42,549 bases of DNA from Sulfobacillus benefaciens. GTDB lineage: Bacteria > Bacillota > Sulfobacillia > Sulfobacillales > Sulfobacillaceae. The notes below the pieces were generated by a model. It was not told where the DNA came from. It ran no database searches and worked only from the letters and a program-made list of their open reading frames with translations. The translations under genes were made by a program, and so were the position numbers. How positions within the stretch are numbered: position 1 is the stretch's first letter; each line of letters begins with the position of its first letter. The DNA lies in the NCBI GenBank assembly GCA_003023725.1, contig PXYT01000031.1, positions 1 to 42,549 on the forward strand, read 5' to 3'. Positions 1 to 9,561 of the stretch are shown piece after piece.

Positions 1-28
1 TTCAATTCCTCATAGGTAGGCTACAAAC
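1..28 (-). CRISPR. Leader-proximal CRISPR repeat, cut by the window edge
   Basis: Bases 1-28 match the usual type I-B repeat pattern. The plus strand reads TTCAATTCCTCATAGG followed by TAGGCTACAAAC, so two bases of a probable 30-nt repeat are missing at the left edge. Read on the minus strand it begins GTTTGTAGCC and ends GAATTGAA(AC), the ATTGAAAC-type end that gives the crRNA 5' handle in I-B systems. The array is therefore transcribed leftward, away from the cas genes. Only one repeat is visible, so no spacer can be read. Confidence 0.85.
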
Positions 29-205
29 CCATTTTGGGTTGATATCAGTGGCTTGTCAATATCATGTGGCATGGGATATATTGGCAATCATCCGAGCGCA
101 AATCCCGAATGGCTTGTGGATAAACGTTTTGGGGATTTTTCCCGGTGTCGTCGATCTCCCGGGGTTTTTGCGCTATTGGAGGTCGACGACAAAAATGCAG
201 AAGCA
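29..205 (-). promoter_or_regulatory. CRISPR leader with a 14-bp inverted repeat
   Basis: This is the non-coding stretch between the cas2 stop and the first repeat. In this orientation it occupies the leader position, where array transcription starts and Cas1-Cas2 inserts spacers. It holds an inverted repeat: arms 146-159 (TGTCGTCGATCTCC) and 178-191 (GGAGGTCGACGACA), one mismatch, with an 18-nt A/T- and G-tract loop. No U-run follows on either strand, so it is less likely to be the terminator of the cas operon than a leader element. The exact promoter could not be placed. Confidence 0.6.
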
Positions 206-469
206 TTACAGAATAAAACCCTCGCTAACTTTTGGCTTACCCATCGTAATCCGGGAACTGTATCTTTGCGAAGCAAAAACATAGATTACAATGTAATCCT
301 CTTTGCTATTTATGACGGTTCCTAACTCCCGCTGCATTTTCTTTAACTTTCCTTCCGTCAATTCTCCTTCGAAAACCGAATTTTGTATCCAGTTAAGGTA
401 TTTTCGGCAAATTTTTAGGATTTTGGGATCACGCTTTACACCGGCATCATAGACAGTAATGACAAACAT
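206..469 (-). CDS. cas2: CRISPR-associated endoribonuclease-fold protein Cas2
   Basis: Cas2 pairs with Cas1 in the spacer-integration complex. The 87-residue protein starts MFVITVYDAGVKRDPKI, the beta-strand with the conserved Asp and then the ferredoxin-like fold typical of Cas2, followed by the NWIQNSVFEGELT segment characteristic of the family. The ATG at 469 is chosen because GGGGAG lies six bases upstream; a longer reading to 520 would overlap cas1 and adds residues unlike Cas2. It is the last gene of the operon, 13 bases after cas1. Confidence 0.93.
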   Translation of the reverse strand: MFVITVYDAGVKRDPKILKICRKYLNWIQNSVFEGELTEGKLKKMQRELGTVINSKEDYIVIYVFASQRYSSRITMGKPKVSEGFIL

Positions 470-482
470 CTCATTCTCCCCT

Positions 483-1475
483 CTACCACTGAGCCACAAA
501 GGGATCATAGATCTCATCACCCAGCAAATGTTTCTCTAACTTGTAAAGTTCCAGTCGAATGAGTCTGCGGTAGGAAACCATTTTACGGATTTTTCGATGG
601 CGAATGACTTGTCTCAATCTTTCATCAAACTGCTCCACAAAGACCTTCCGTGCCTTTTCCGACATCACTATTCCGCCCTCGAGACGCGCAAAGTCTTTTA
701 AGGCGATCATGCGTCGGCCCACCAGGGTAAAGATCAGCCGATCAACAATAATCGGTTTAAATATCTCGGCGACGTCGAGATGCAAGGAAAAGCGCCGGTC
801 GTTGGTCGTATGCAGGTAGCCGATACGGGGATCCAAATGGGTTTTATAAATCTCCGACAACACAACGCTGTACATCATGGAATTGCCAAAGCTTATTAAT
901 GCATTCAACTGATTTGCCGGAGGTCGCCGACTCCGCTTTTGAAAGGAAAATCCCGATCCAGATAGAATGACGTCAAAGCCTTGATAATAAAGGTCGCGAA
1001 TATTGCCTTCAATAGCCATTAACTCCGGAATTTTAGACGTCTTTTCAAAGGACTGTGCAAGAGTTTCAATTTGCTGTGCTATCTCGTCCACATCCTTACC
1101 GCGGCTTGCGTAATATCGCAAGATTTTGAGGATATTCGCAGCCGCTCCTTCCACGAATGATCGAGCCAATATTACGCGTCTTTCGGGATCCAAATAGCTT
1201 TCAGCCTGTTTCAGGGTCATGAACCCCGAATTATAATGCTCTCGAGGATAAAAAGACCCCATGTAGTAGCCATAATGGTTAAAATAGTGCAACGTAATCT
1301 CTTTTTCCGACAAAAACTCAAGAAAACGTTTGTTGAAGTCAACTTCCCCGTGCACGAAGATTTCGCGAATTGATTCTACCGGCAAGTAGCGTTTTCCTTT
1401 CTCCGTTTCGAACACAATGGTATTTCCCTTACGCCGAAAAACCCCATCGGAAAATACATTCACAACGCGTTCCAC
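483..1475 (-). CDS. cas1: CRISPR integrase Cas1 (type I-B)
   Basis: Cas1 is the metal-dependent integrase that inserts new spacers. The protein is about 330 residues and opens with VNVFSDGVFRRKGNTIVFE, the standard N-terminal beta domain. Active-site features are visible: the Glu in AIEGNIRDLYY, the His in GYLHTTNDRRFSLHLD and the Asp in HLDVAEIFKPIIVDR. The start is assigned to a GTG at 1475 with GGAGGG just upstream. Reading from 1547 would add 24 non-Cas1 residues and overlap cas4. It sits between cas4 and cas2 in the adaptation module. Confidence 0.93.
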   Translation of the reverse strand: MERVVNVFSDGVFRRKGNTIVFETEKGKRYLPVESIREIFVHGEVDFNKRFLEFLSEKEITLHYFNHYGYYMGSFYPREHYNSGFMTLKQAESYLDPERRVILARSFVEGAAANILKILRYYASRGKDVDEIAQQIETLAQSFEKTSKIPELMAIEGNIRDLYYQGFDVILSGSGFSFQKRSRRPPANQLNALISFGNSMMYSVVLSEIYKTHLDPRIGYLHTTNDRRFSLHLDVAEIFKPIIVDRLIFTLVGRRMIALKDFARLEGGIVMSEKARKVFVEQFDERLRQVIRHRKIRKMVSYRRLIRLELYKLEKHLLGDEIYDPFVAQW

Positions 1476-1504
1476 GTGTAACCCTCCGTCGGAATAGTCT
1501 TGTT

Positions 1505-2038
1505 TCAACTCCAGCAGAATTCGGCATAACCACAGTGCGCACACCACGATACACGCGTGGCCGGAGGAGGCACAGGCAAAGCGACCAAGTCATTGATGTC
1601 TTCTTGAATCTCCAACAGTCGTTTGCGCCAATCATCGTCCAAAGCCACAACATCCTTCCGTTTCTCCTCGGGGAATCGCAGTTCGCCCTTCGCATGAATC
1701 CCACGCTGTTCCAGTTCGAAAAGATAATAGGCGAGCTGCGTTCGGGCACTATCAATGGCCCGGCTGCTCTTTTTAATCTCCACCACAATTACCTCACCGT
1801 CCCGTTCGATAACGCGATCCATTTTGCTGCTATCGACTGCGACTTCGTGCCCTTCCCTTGCGTAAGCACGCTCGTGGAGAAATCTCCCGTACTCGATATT
1901 AGGATCATCTTCGTCCGGATTCACGGCGTGGGCCATAAGCCATAATTCTCGTCGGCAAATCATGTAGTACCATATATATGTTCCGCCAATGTGAGGCAGG
2001 GGAGCAAGGGACACCGAGTCATCGTCATCTTCTTTCAC
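1505..2038 (-). CDS. cas4: Cas4 RecB-family exonuclease
   Basis: Cas4 trims prespacers and helps select the PAM side before Cas1-Cas2 integration. The 177-residue protein has one Cys near residue 28 (YMICRRELWL) and the C-terminal trio WCAHCGYAEFC, the four ligands of the [4Fe-4S] cluster. The RecB nuclease core is recognisable from GRFLHERAY, the Asp in SSKMDRVIE and EIKKSSR. Its ATG overlaps the cas3 stop by four bases (ATGA), indicating translational coupling. Confidence 0.93.
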   Translation of the reverse strand: MKEDDDDSVSLAPLPHIGGTYIWYYMICRRELWLMAHAVNPDEDDPNIEYGRFLHERAYAREGHEVAVDSSKMDRVIERDGEVIVVEIKKSSRAIDSARTQLAYYLFELEQRGIHAKGELRFPEEKRKDVVALDDDWRKRLLEIQEDINDLVALPVPPPATRVSWCAHCGYAEFCWS

Positions 2039-4404
2039 AAAATCACCCCCTCATCCTGGGCTCCTCGCAAATACCAGTGTCCTAGTCCTAAAGCCATGGA
2101 ATAACTTTCAACGTCTACCAGTCTTTGAATGCTAAGCTGTGCGTTCATCTCCGTCAGGCCGATCAGGGAAGGCCGCACGTTGACGATAAAGCGGCCGATG
2201 AGATTAAGAAAACGCTTGCGGCTTATAAAGTCCAGGCGGCGCAGGAAACCCCGGGACGTGAACCGTTCGTAGATCTGCTCGACCTCAACGTCAAACAACT
2301 GCATCAACTCGCGTGTATCGTCACCGATCCATTGTTCCGGACAATCCGGAGGCCCTCCCAACGGAATAAATACCGGTTCTTGGGGGATATAATTCTGCCC
2401 AAACGGTTCGAGACCTGCTAACCTTGCCCAGTGTCCATTAGCGGCGTCGATAATACGCTGGGTCCCAGCGGCATAGTTATTGCGTTCAAAGACGCGCTTG
2501 AAATAGCTGTTCAACATCTTCGGTATCTCTAGCTCCGTCACCACACGTTCGGGAAATAAAACCGCATCGGTCTCTTCTCGCATAATGGCGTCCCGGTACA
2601 CAAAGGGACGGGAGTCTTTGCCATCATCGCGGTAAAAATCAAACACACTGACCGTCGCCGCATCATTCTCGCCATGCCGGTTAGCCCGGCCGGCCGCCTG
2701 AATGATCGATGGCAGAATGGCCCGGGCCCGCAAAACCTGACGGAAGCTGATATCAATCCCCGCTTCAAGAGTCTGCGTTGCCACCACTAGTGTCGGCCGG
2801 ATGGGATCTTCGAGGGCCTTTTTTATCAAATGCAGTTGATAGGTCTTGTGCAGGGGCTGCATTGCACCATGGAGGACAAACAGCGTTATCGATGACTCTT
2901 CTTGAAGCAAGGATGCCACCTGCGCCACATCGGCAATGGTATTCAGGATGACCGCGCAGGACCCGGCTGAATGCGCGCATTCCAGAGCCCACTGAGCCGT
3001 ACTTTGAGCGTTTTTGGCTTCACCCGCTACCGAAAGGTGAAACCGGCCGGACTCCGCAGGCAAAGGCGGCGATTCGACAACTGTCACCATGTCCGGCAAA
3101 TGGGCAAATTGGAAGGGTGGAACCGTTGCAGACATGATCAGTACCTGGGTATCCAATTCCCGCACCACTGAACCCAGCATCGTCAAAAACATGTTCCACG
3201 CTGAGGAATCCATGATTTGAGGCTCATCAATCACAACGTATGCATTTCTTAAAGCTGTTAACCGCATACTCTCTTGAGCCTTGGCTGGAAACAACGTGGT
3301 GAAAAGTTGATTGAACGTCGTGACCACGGCGGGAGACTGCCATGATTCCATCAATAACAAAGGGCCCTCCACTCTCTCCGCTCCCTTGACAGGTGGCAGG
3401 GCCATATGATGTTGCTCCAATACCTCCAATGCCGCGGCAGTGCGGATCACGTCCGCCACTTGTGTCACAATTGACAAGTAAGGGGCGACGTAAATTAAAC
3501 GGCCCCCAGGTCGATTATGAAAGTGATTTAAAGCCGCTTTGAGAGCCACGATGGTTTTACCCGAACCCGTGGGCATTTGCAAAATGGTAATCGGCTTATC
3601 CTCTGCTTGCACTCGCCCTTCCACGGCTTTTTGGACCCGTTCGCGAAATTCAGCCATAACCGCGCCACCCAAAGAATTGACCCGGTTCTTTTCCGTGTTC
3701 ACATACTCTTCAATCCTGCCCAACGACACCTCGGCTGTCTTGGCATTGATCCCTTCATCCTGATCGATATTGGCTGCATCAAACCGGTCGGCCGCGATGA
3801 GGTAACTGGTGGGCAGGCGCAACGCCCACCCAACAGCGGTAGGCAAATCATCTATCGAGTCGAGCTGCATCATAAACCATTTTCGCCACCGCCGGTTCAT
3901 CTGACGTAGTTCCTGTTCCAATCGCGTTCCCTCTTCGGGAAGGGAGGAGAAAGAGGGACATTCGCTATGTAAAAAGCGGCGAAAGCCCTCCACATCCATC
4001 TCGCTCAAAGCTCCTGATTGCCATCCGCCAATCCAGGGTGGGTCGGCCTCCAAATCGTCGAGCCTGCCGTGGTGGCACGCTATGTCCCGGCAAAGAAACA
4101 TGGCATAGCGTACCATGTCCCGAGGCAGATTATGCTGCTGAACCAGATAAAAGAAGAGTGCCGATCCTAAAAAGGCATGATTGACTCCCGAGCCTTCTCC
4201 GCGAATATAGTGTTGCCAGCTCTCACGGGCTTTTCCGGTATCATGAAGAACTCCGGCTAGCTTTAGCAACTCGCGCCGCATTCCCTCTTCGTACTGGCTC
4301 GCCTTGGCACCCACGGCTCGAAGATGATCCGACAACAAAAAGTTGGCACCGTCCGCATCCGGACGCGCTATGCAGATCTCAAAATTCCGTCCACCCATTT
4401 CCAC
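2035..4404 (-). CDS. cas3: Cas3 HD nuclease-helicase
   Basis: Cas3 is recruited by Cascade to unwind and degrade the invader DNA strand. The 789-residue protein has the fused architecture. The N-terminal HD nuclease carries LHDTGK at residues 53-58 and a downstream HHG motif (CHHGRL). An SF2 helicase follows: Walker A PTGSGKT near residue 280, the Walker B variant VVIDEPQ near 392, SAT motif III, and the motif VI-like QAAGRANRHG. The start is GTG 4404 with GGAGG four bases upstream; ATG 4398 is also possible. No catalytic motif appears broken. Confidence 0.94.
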   Translation of the reverse strand: MEMGGRNFEICIARPDADGANFLLSDHLRAVGAKASQYEEGMRRELLKLAGVLHDTGKARESWQHYIRGEGSGVNHAFLGSALFFYLVQQHNLPRDMVRYAMFLCRDIACHHGRLDDLEADPPWIGGWQSGALSEMDVEGFRRFLHSECPSFSSLPEEGTRLEQELRQMNRRWRKWFMMQLDSIDDLPTAVGWALRLPTSYLIAADRFDAANIDQDEGINAKTAEVSLGRIEEYVNTEKNRVNSLGGAVMAEFRERVQKAVEGRVQAEDKPITILQMPTGSGKTIVALKAALNHFHNRPGGRLIYVAPYLSIVTQVADVIRTAAALEVLEQHHMALPPVKGAERVEGPLLLMESWQSPAVVTTFNQLFTTLFPAKAQESMRLTALRNAYVVIDEPQIMDSSAWNMFLTMLGSVVRELDTQVLIMSATVPPFQFAHLPDMVTVVESPPLPAESGRFHLSVAGEAKNAQSTAQWALECAHSAGSCAVILNTIADVAQVASLLQEESSITLFVLHGAMQPLHKTYQLHLIKKALEDPIRPTLVVATQTLEAGIDISFRQVLRARAILPSIIQAAGRANRHGENDAATVSVFDFYRDDGKDSRPFVYRDAIMREETDAVLFPERVVTELEIPKMLNSYFKRVFERNNYAAGTQRIIDAANGHWARLAGLEPFGQNYIPQEPVFIPLGGPPDCPEQWIGDDTRELMQLFDVEVEQIYERFTSRGFLRRLDFISRKRFLNLIGRFIVNVRPSLIGLTEMNAQLSIQRLVDVESYSMALGLGHWYLRGAQDEGVIL

Positions 4405-4419
4405 ACATCCTCCACTGCC

Positions 4420-5121
4420 TTACCACAACGCCACTGCCGAATCGCACCCCGGCTCCTTTAAGAAATGTACAGGCCGCTCTTGGCTTGTTTCTTTCATGAC
4501 TATGGTAAAGGAGCGGTTTTTTGCCTCATAAATAAAGTTGATGGTACCCCTGAACCGCCGTCCCGGCTGGGCCTGATACAGCATCCCGCCTGCCCGTTTA
4601 AACAGTCTTTTACCGCCTGACACCTCCAATGAAGCGATCACGTGGTCGGGAACCACCCCTTTGATCAGAAATGGTTCATGGATATCCCCAAACGGTTCGC
4701 CGTCCACCAGATCCACAAACTCGGGAACCGCCAGCGCAAAAGCCGAACCTAAATAGGTATGATAGGTTGCCTGATGGCGCCGAATGCGCTGAGTCAAATC
4801 CTGGATCAGAGCGCCGGAATAATAGACACGGTACGCCGGGTTAATCACCAACTCCACCGTCGTCGGCCGATTAAAGGATTTATCGGATTCCAAAAAGCCT
4901 TTGCCGAGCAGCGAAAGTTGCTGCACCCGGGTTTGAACCGGATGCAACAGCTCAAGACCGGTCCAGCCGTCATCGGGCCATGTTTCCAGTCCCATAATCG
5001 ATGCAAGCAATCCTCTAAGAGCGGTTCTCGGGATGAACGGGTAGGTGCTGTGCGTCGAAGTGGTATCGGGTCTCCGGTAATGAGCGACGGACGCCCGCAC
5101 GTCAAAGATTAGCAATTCCAT
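4420..5121 (-). CDS. cas5: Cas5 (type I-B, Csh/Cas5h-like) Cascade subunit
   Basis: Cas5 caps the 5' handle of the crRNA in Cascade. The 233-residue protein has an N-terminal RAMP fold (ELLIFDVRASVAHYRRP) followed by STYPFIPRTALRGLLASIMG, the segment conserved in Cas5 of types I-A and I-B. A glycine-rich C-terminal segment (RRFRGTINFIYE) follows. The ATG at 5121 is preferred over a TTG at 5127 because the AAGGG lies about 10 bases before it. It stands between cas7 and cas3 with short gaps on both sides. Confidence 0.9.
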   Translation of the reverse strand: MELLIFDVRASVAHYRRPDTTSTHSTYPFIPRTALRGLLASIMGLETWPDDGWTGLELLHPVQTRVQQLSLLGKGFLESDKSFNRPTTVELVINPAYRVYYSGALIQDLTQRIRRHQATYHTYLGSAFALAVPEFVDLVDGEPFGDIHEPFLIKGVVPDHVIASLEVSGGKRLFKRAGGMLYQAQPGRRFRGTINFIYEAKNRSFTIVMKETSQERPVHFLKEPGCDSAVALW

Positions 5122-5146
5122 GTTCAATTTGCCCTTTCGCGATCAT

Positions 5147-6112
5147 CTAGAAGCTGAATTCTTCTGCATCAAGAGTTCCGGTGACCCGAAGCTCCGGATT
5201 TTTCCATACCCGTATGCGCAAGATGCGATCCCGGTAGCGGACAATACGGTCATTTAATCCGGTGATGTCGACGACCACATCCTCCAACGCCTTGGGAATC
5301 TGAATTCCGGATCGGAGGCTGGCACGAATGCTTTCATCTAAATAGCCGATGCGGAAAAAAGGGTCGTCGTATTCGATATGCACCAACAGTTGGGGTTGCT
5401 GAAATCCCCGTCCTCTGGCCTGACGGTGCAAGGTCCCTTTCCATAATGCCTCCAGCATGAGATCTACGTCATCCGACGTCATCCCCGTGTCACGGGCAAT
5501 CGTGGCGTTAATCACACCCGTCATAGCAAATACCGCAAACGGCAGGTACCATGACGTCCAGATAGTTCCCTGGGTGTTGCCTTCGTCAGTCCCGTCCTCT
5601 TTGATCACAGCATCCTTCGAAGGCATCATCACCGTACCTTGAACATACCTGGTTTCAACAGGGTGAAGAGAATGAGCCCAGCTAAATTGCGCGGGGCCAG
5701 TGAGATGAAAGCTTTGCCCTGCAACGGAATATACGGCACCAAAAATTCTAACGTCATAGGCATGATCGCAAAGAGCCCGGCGTCTTTCCTCACTGTTTTT
5801 CAAATTCTTGACATTAATTCCTGCGCGCTGAAAAATGCTGTCCACTAAACTGCCCCGTCCAAGCAATTTTCCCTCCGCTGTTCGTTCTTCATGCACAAAC
5901 ACAAACTTATCCCGGTTCGTGTCGCCTTCCGGATATTTTGCCAAAACGTAGTCCCGAACATCCCGTTTGACGCTGACATCCGACAAGGAAATCCTCCCGT
6001 CCTCTTCGCCAAAAAGGCGCCTGGCGTCGCTGTCCGCTAGGGGGTCACGGTTCGGAATCCCGTCCTTCACACTCTTCAAAAATACAAATTCACTACTGTG
6101 CACTGTACTCAT
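5147..6112 (-). CDS. cas7: Cas7 (Csh2 family) Cascade backbone subunit
   Basis: Cas7 forms the helical backbone that wraps the crRNA spacer. The text is typical Csh2: SVKDGIPNRDPLADSDARRL near the N-terminus, RRALCDHAYDVRIFGAVYS, TGPAQFSWAHSLHPVETRYVQGT and GVINATIARDTGMTSDD. Start choice is uncertain: ATG 6112 gives 321 residues and is preferred. ATG 6124 directly abuts GGGAGG, and a TTG at 6154 overlaps the cas8b stop. Cas7 and cas8b are certainly coupled. Confidence 0.92.
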   Translation of the reverse strand: MSTVHSSEFVFLKSVKDGIPNRDPLADSDARRLFGEEDGRISLSDVSVKRDVRDYVLAKYPEGDTNRDKFVFVHEERTAEGKLLGRGSLVDSIFQRAGINVKNLKNSEERRRALCDHAYDVRIFGAVYSVAGQSFHLTGPAQFSWAHSLHPVETRYVQGTVMMPSKDAVIKEDGTDEGNTQGTIWTSWYLPFAVFAMTGVINATIARDTGMTSDDVDLMLEALWKGTLHRQARGRGFQQPQLLVHIEYDDPFFRIGYLDESIRASLRSGIQIPKALEDVVVDITGLNDRIVRYRDRILRIRVWKNPELRVTGTLDAEEFSF

Positions 6113-6150
6113 AATAATGGCCATCCTCCCTGCTTTCCGTAAATTTTTCT

Positions 6151-8133
6151 TCAATTCGTCTCTTGGATTGGAGCATCCGCATTTTTCACCGCTCGCTGCG
6201 GTGAACCGAGATCATATAGACCGTAACCAGACCAAAACGCCGCCATAAAAGCATCCCGCACCTTGCGCACGGCTTCTGCGTTCCGGGTAAATTCGGCCAA
6301 ACATACCGCTATTCGCTGACGAAAGGACGGGTCCAAACCCATGTTCAACATATGAGACAATTCCTCAATTTTGCCCAGAGCGCGAAATCCGGCCACATCC
6401 GGCGTGAGTGCGGTTCCAAATGTCATGACACGCTGAGTCAGGTAGTCCTTACTGGTCTTGCGATAATATTGAGCGGAAAAACGCCTAACCAGGTGACCCA
6501 TCACAAAACCCAAATCTTCCACGTCATCGCCAAAAGCGAGCGCGCTGGGATCACCATTAGCCATGGCTTGAAGTTCCTGCCACGTGCGCATAATACCTCC
6601 TCCTCCTTTTTCTTCTTGTTGGGTTGGTGACGCCAGAACGTGCAATCGGCGCAAAAACCATGAAAACAACATGTAAAATTTGGCTTCCGTTTGCAAGGGC
6701 CAAAGGCTCCCGTGAAGGGAGGCTTTCCCCGCCTCCTGCAGATTGGCTGAGACGCGGTGAACAAAGCGTTCCCGTTTCAACTCTTCCAGCCTCAGCACAT
6801 GCGTCAGACTTTGCCATAAGTATCCGGAGCCGTAGGCTCTACCCAAAAGTGATGGAATACTGCGCTGATAGGAAGGAAACTCTAACTCCTGCGCATATTC
6901 ATTAAGATCAAAAAGGAGATCATCGTAGAGACGTGCCACCGAAGAGGGGAGAACGTCTTCGATCACAGCCCACAACTGCACGTCGGCATTCTGGATCGTG
7001 TAATAAATCAGCGTCAGACGAAAAGCATCGTCAGCAAGCTCCTCCGGAAGCCGTGCGTCAAATCCCACGATCTGTCCCAGATGCCGGTCTGCTCCGCTTT
7101 CTGATCCCGCCTTTTCGCGCATTTTGCGCACTCCTTGGAGAATGTTCTGTTGAAACATCTCGTTCTCAAGCACGCTATCTAAAACCGGCAACACCAGGGC
7201 TGAACCGTTTAACCGGGGCACCGAGGACAGCCGTGGCGCATTGACATTTCCCTTAAATACCTCTTGCAGAATTTGCGGTGAAATGCTGTTTGAAAGATCC
7301 GTGAATAACTTTCCTCCATAAGATAAAGCCGCATAGCATTGTTGACACACAGCGATTGCTTCATGAAGCGCCGATCTACTCACTTCAGTCGAGAAGGGCG
7401 CGGTCCAGGTGACACTAAACCATGGCCAAGCCTTGGAATACAGCGAGACCACTTCGCCCGGTTTATGACAAAATGAACATACCCCGTCTTGGTCGTGCCC
7501 ATATTGTCCGCCTTCTTCCAGTTTGGCCCACCACAGTTTGTCCAAAATCCACGCCAGATTCGCCCAGAGTTCTTGATTTTCGTCGTGACCTGGGCCCAGC
7601 CTGACCCCGTCGCGAGGGTTAAAAGGAGGTTCATGAGAATATGCCCCGCTATGGACATCCACAAGGACAATGAGCCCCTTGGATTCCGGAGCGTCCATAA
7701 TGCGTTCGGCCAATTCCTCCGACACGGCGGCAACTATTCCACTATATCGGCTTCCGTCAAACGTTTTCGCTACCCGGCCATTTAAAAACGAGGAGAGGCT
7801 TGCAACAGTGTTTACCTGATCGTGACGATAAAAAGGATAAACAGGAACAGCGTAACGCCCTTGCGGGACTCTGGCGTTTCCCCCGGTGGGAACAATGACG
7901 GGCGCAGCCACGGCCAGATGCAAATCCGGAACAAAGACCGTGCGCTTCTTTTCTTGGGTCTGCAGTTCTCCCCATTGACGATAGGGAAGAACGTGAACAG
8001 CCTCGTCTTCGATTTCCACCAAGAAAACTTGTTGGTAGAAATCGCGGCCCTTTCCCTCAATGTCGGTCAGCTGACGAAGCAAAACGCTGGGTTCTACGGC
8101 CCCCTCGACAAACGGTTTTCCCAGTCTTATCAA
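6151..8133 (-). CDS. cas8b: Cas8b large subunit of type I-B Cascade (TM1802/Csh1-like)
   Basis: Cas8b is the large Cascade subunit that recognises the PAM and recruits Cas3. The 660-residue protein is assigned by operon position and by the zinc-finger-like pairs CSFC (about residues 213-216) and CQQC (about 266-269), typical of the TM1802/Csh1 branch. Large Cascade subunits diverge fast, so the subtype rests on the pairing with Csh2-type Cas7 and this Cas5. The start is a TTG at 8133 with no strong ribosome binding site in front, so the N-terminus is uncertain. Confidence 0.85.
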   Translation of the reverse strand: MIRLGKPFVEGAVEPSVLLRQLTDIEGKGRDFYQQVFLVEIEDEAVHVLPYRQWGELQTQEKKRTVFVPDLHLAVAAPVIVPTGGNARVPQGRYAVPVYPFYRHDQVNTVASLSSFLNGRVAKTFDGSRYSGIVAAVSEELAERIMDAPESKGLIVLVDVHSGAYSHEPPFNPRDGVRLGPGHDENQELWANLAWILDKLWWAKLEEGGQYGHDQDGVCSFCHKPGEVVSLYSKAWPWFSVTWTAPFSTEVSRSALHEAIAVCQQCYAALSYGGKLFTDLSNSISPQILQEVFKGNVNAPRLSSVPRLNGSALVLPVLDSVLENEMFQQNILQGVRKMREKAGSESGADRHLGQIVGFDARLPEELADDAFRLTLIYYTIQNADVQLWAVIEDVLPSSVARLYDDLLFDLNEYAQELEFPSYQRSIPSLLGRAYGSGYLWQSLTHVLRLEELKRERFVHRVSANLQEAGKASLHGSLWPLQTEAKFYMLFSWFLRRLHVLASPTQQEEKGGGGIMRTWQELQAMANGDPSALAFGDDVEDLGFVMGHLVRRFSAQYYRKTSKDYLTQRVMTFGTALTPDVAGFRALGKIEELSHMLNMGLDPSFRQRIAVCLAEFTRNAEAVRKVRDAFMAAFWSGYGLYDLGSPQRAVKNADAPIQETN

Positions 8134-8150
8134 CGAATCGACGAGAATAA

Positions 8151-8936
8151 CTACACCCCCTTGCTATATGACCCGGCCATCTCAACCAGACCAAATCCCT
8201 GCGAATTCCGTGCACCAAACCCCGCGTCCCATCCTACCTGCAGAAGATCTTTCGGACCTTCAATGTCGAAAACCCCGCTGTACCCTTTGATGACCGTGTC
8301 CTTGTACCTTACAATGTTTAACTTTGGTTCATTCTTAACGCGAATACGAAAAGGCAGAGACTCTGCCGGCTCCATCACAAAGGGTTTCCCCGTGACAACC
8401 GTATACTTGCGAAGCAAATTCTCAATTATCAGCTGTTGAAATTCGTGTTCTTTGGGGTGAAAGTAGACCGTATAATGGCTTCCGTCTGGTTTGTTTAGCG
8501 TACTATGCACTGTAAGCGGGGATAACGTCCGTACACGAACTCTAGAACCCGGGACGACATAGTCATCGACCGACACAGAAGCTATACGGCAAACTTGGGG
8601 GCCTAGGATAAATTCGTTGCGCATGACCAGTGCGTTGACGAACTGTTGAATAAGAAGTTTCAAAGGCGACGCAATAATCAGACGAACAGGAAAGACGAAC
8701 TCAATGGTTTCTTTTGCTTGGCGAAATCGCCCTTGGATTCGGGAAAAGGAAAAAAGCCGAAACGACCGCTTTTCAACGGGAAATCCCACATCGTGAATCG
8801 CAGCTGCCACGTCCTCCTGCATGCTCCTGTAAATCGCCGCCTGAACCCATTCAACATAATGGTAAGGCAGAACTAGGGTTTGCTGTGAAGATTGTTTAGG
8901 TACGAGTTCCAATGTCACGCGCACGATACTGGTCAC
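8151..8936 (-). CDS. cas6: Cas6 pre-crRNA endoribonuclease
   Basis: Cas6 cleaves the repeat RNA and generates the 8-nt 5' handle. The 261-residue RAMP protein ends with the glycine-rich loop GFGARNSQGFGLVEM, the hallmark of Cas6. The N-terminal half contains LPYHYVEWVQAAIY, where the His may be the catalytic one, as in other Cas6 proteins. It starts at a GTG (8936) and is the first gene of the operon, so the cas promoter should lie in the 8937-9100 region. The gap to cas8b is 17 bases. Confidence 0.93.
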   Translation of the reverse strand: MTSIVRVTLELVPKQSSQQTLVLPYHYVEWVQAAIYRSMQEDVAAAIHDVGFPVEKRSFRLFSFSRIQGRFRQAKETIEFVFPVRLIIASPLKLLIQQFVNALVMRNEFILGPQVCRIASVSVDDYVVPGSRVRVRTLSPLTVHSTLNKPDGSHYTVYFHPKEHEFQQLIIENLLRKYTVVTGKPFVMEPAESLPFRIRVKNEPKLNIVRYKDTVIKGYSGVFDIEGPKDLLQVGWDAGFGARNSQGFGLVEMAGSYSKGV

Positions 8937-9561
8937 ATCCCCATAATAAGTTCCATATAGTGGTCTTCGACATAATACGAGAATAATCCTCCCGTTCTGC
9001 GAAGATCCCTGTCAAGTCTTCCATGGCTCTCCATCATGGCTCGTACATATTATCAAGGAACAAGCATTCCGACACAACCGTTGGAGAACCTTCTCTAAGA
9101 GGTTATCGCCGGCTCAGCGCCTTCGCTAAATTCTGTCGTGGACACGACCAGCTGCAGGCTGGCCTGATGCCGAAACCGTTCACCCCATACCCCATATCCC
9201 CCAAAAGGGGCCAAGGACTGCGTTAGCGGCCCAAGTCAACGACCACTTAATACCGTATATCGATCGGCCGCGAAATATGGGGGGAAGTGAGCTAAATCCA
9301 TCCGACACACCAAAACTTATGTCCAGCTATAAGTTCATCTCATTGTGTACAGCATAGGGAGTTTATACATTTATATCGCTACCATTACTCCTTCATCCAA
9401 TGCGAGGCAGCACTCGATTCAGTTGAGCTGTATCGCCGTCCTATCAGAATGAACTTTACTCCACCCCCAATAAACGGCGAACTATTCCGTCTGTTTTGCT
9501 GTTCCCTATGCTTGTTCTACGGTTAAATGAATATTCCGTGCGTTCTAAAGGAGATGGTCTT
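8937..9561. other. Intergenic region between the cas operon and the first transporter
   Basis: No convincing gene is seen here. It must carry the leftward cas promoter and the rightward promoter of the MFS gene. A minus-strand TTGACA occurs at 9010-9015, but no good -10 lies at the standard spacing. Small inverted repeats (GTCGTG/CACGAC near 9134-9147) are present. Short open frames here have no coding character. Confidence 0.5.

Noticed and set aside
1476-1547. Longer N-terminus of Cas1
   Set aside because: The added residues overlap cas4 and do not resemble Cas1; a GTG at 1475 with GGAGGG fits better.
9010-9015. TTGACA as the -35 of the cas operon promoter
   Set aside because: No acceptable -10 at 16-18 bp spacing; the nearest AT-rich hexamer is about 23 bp away.
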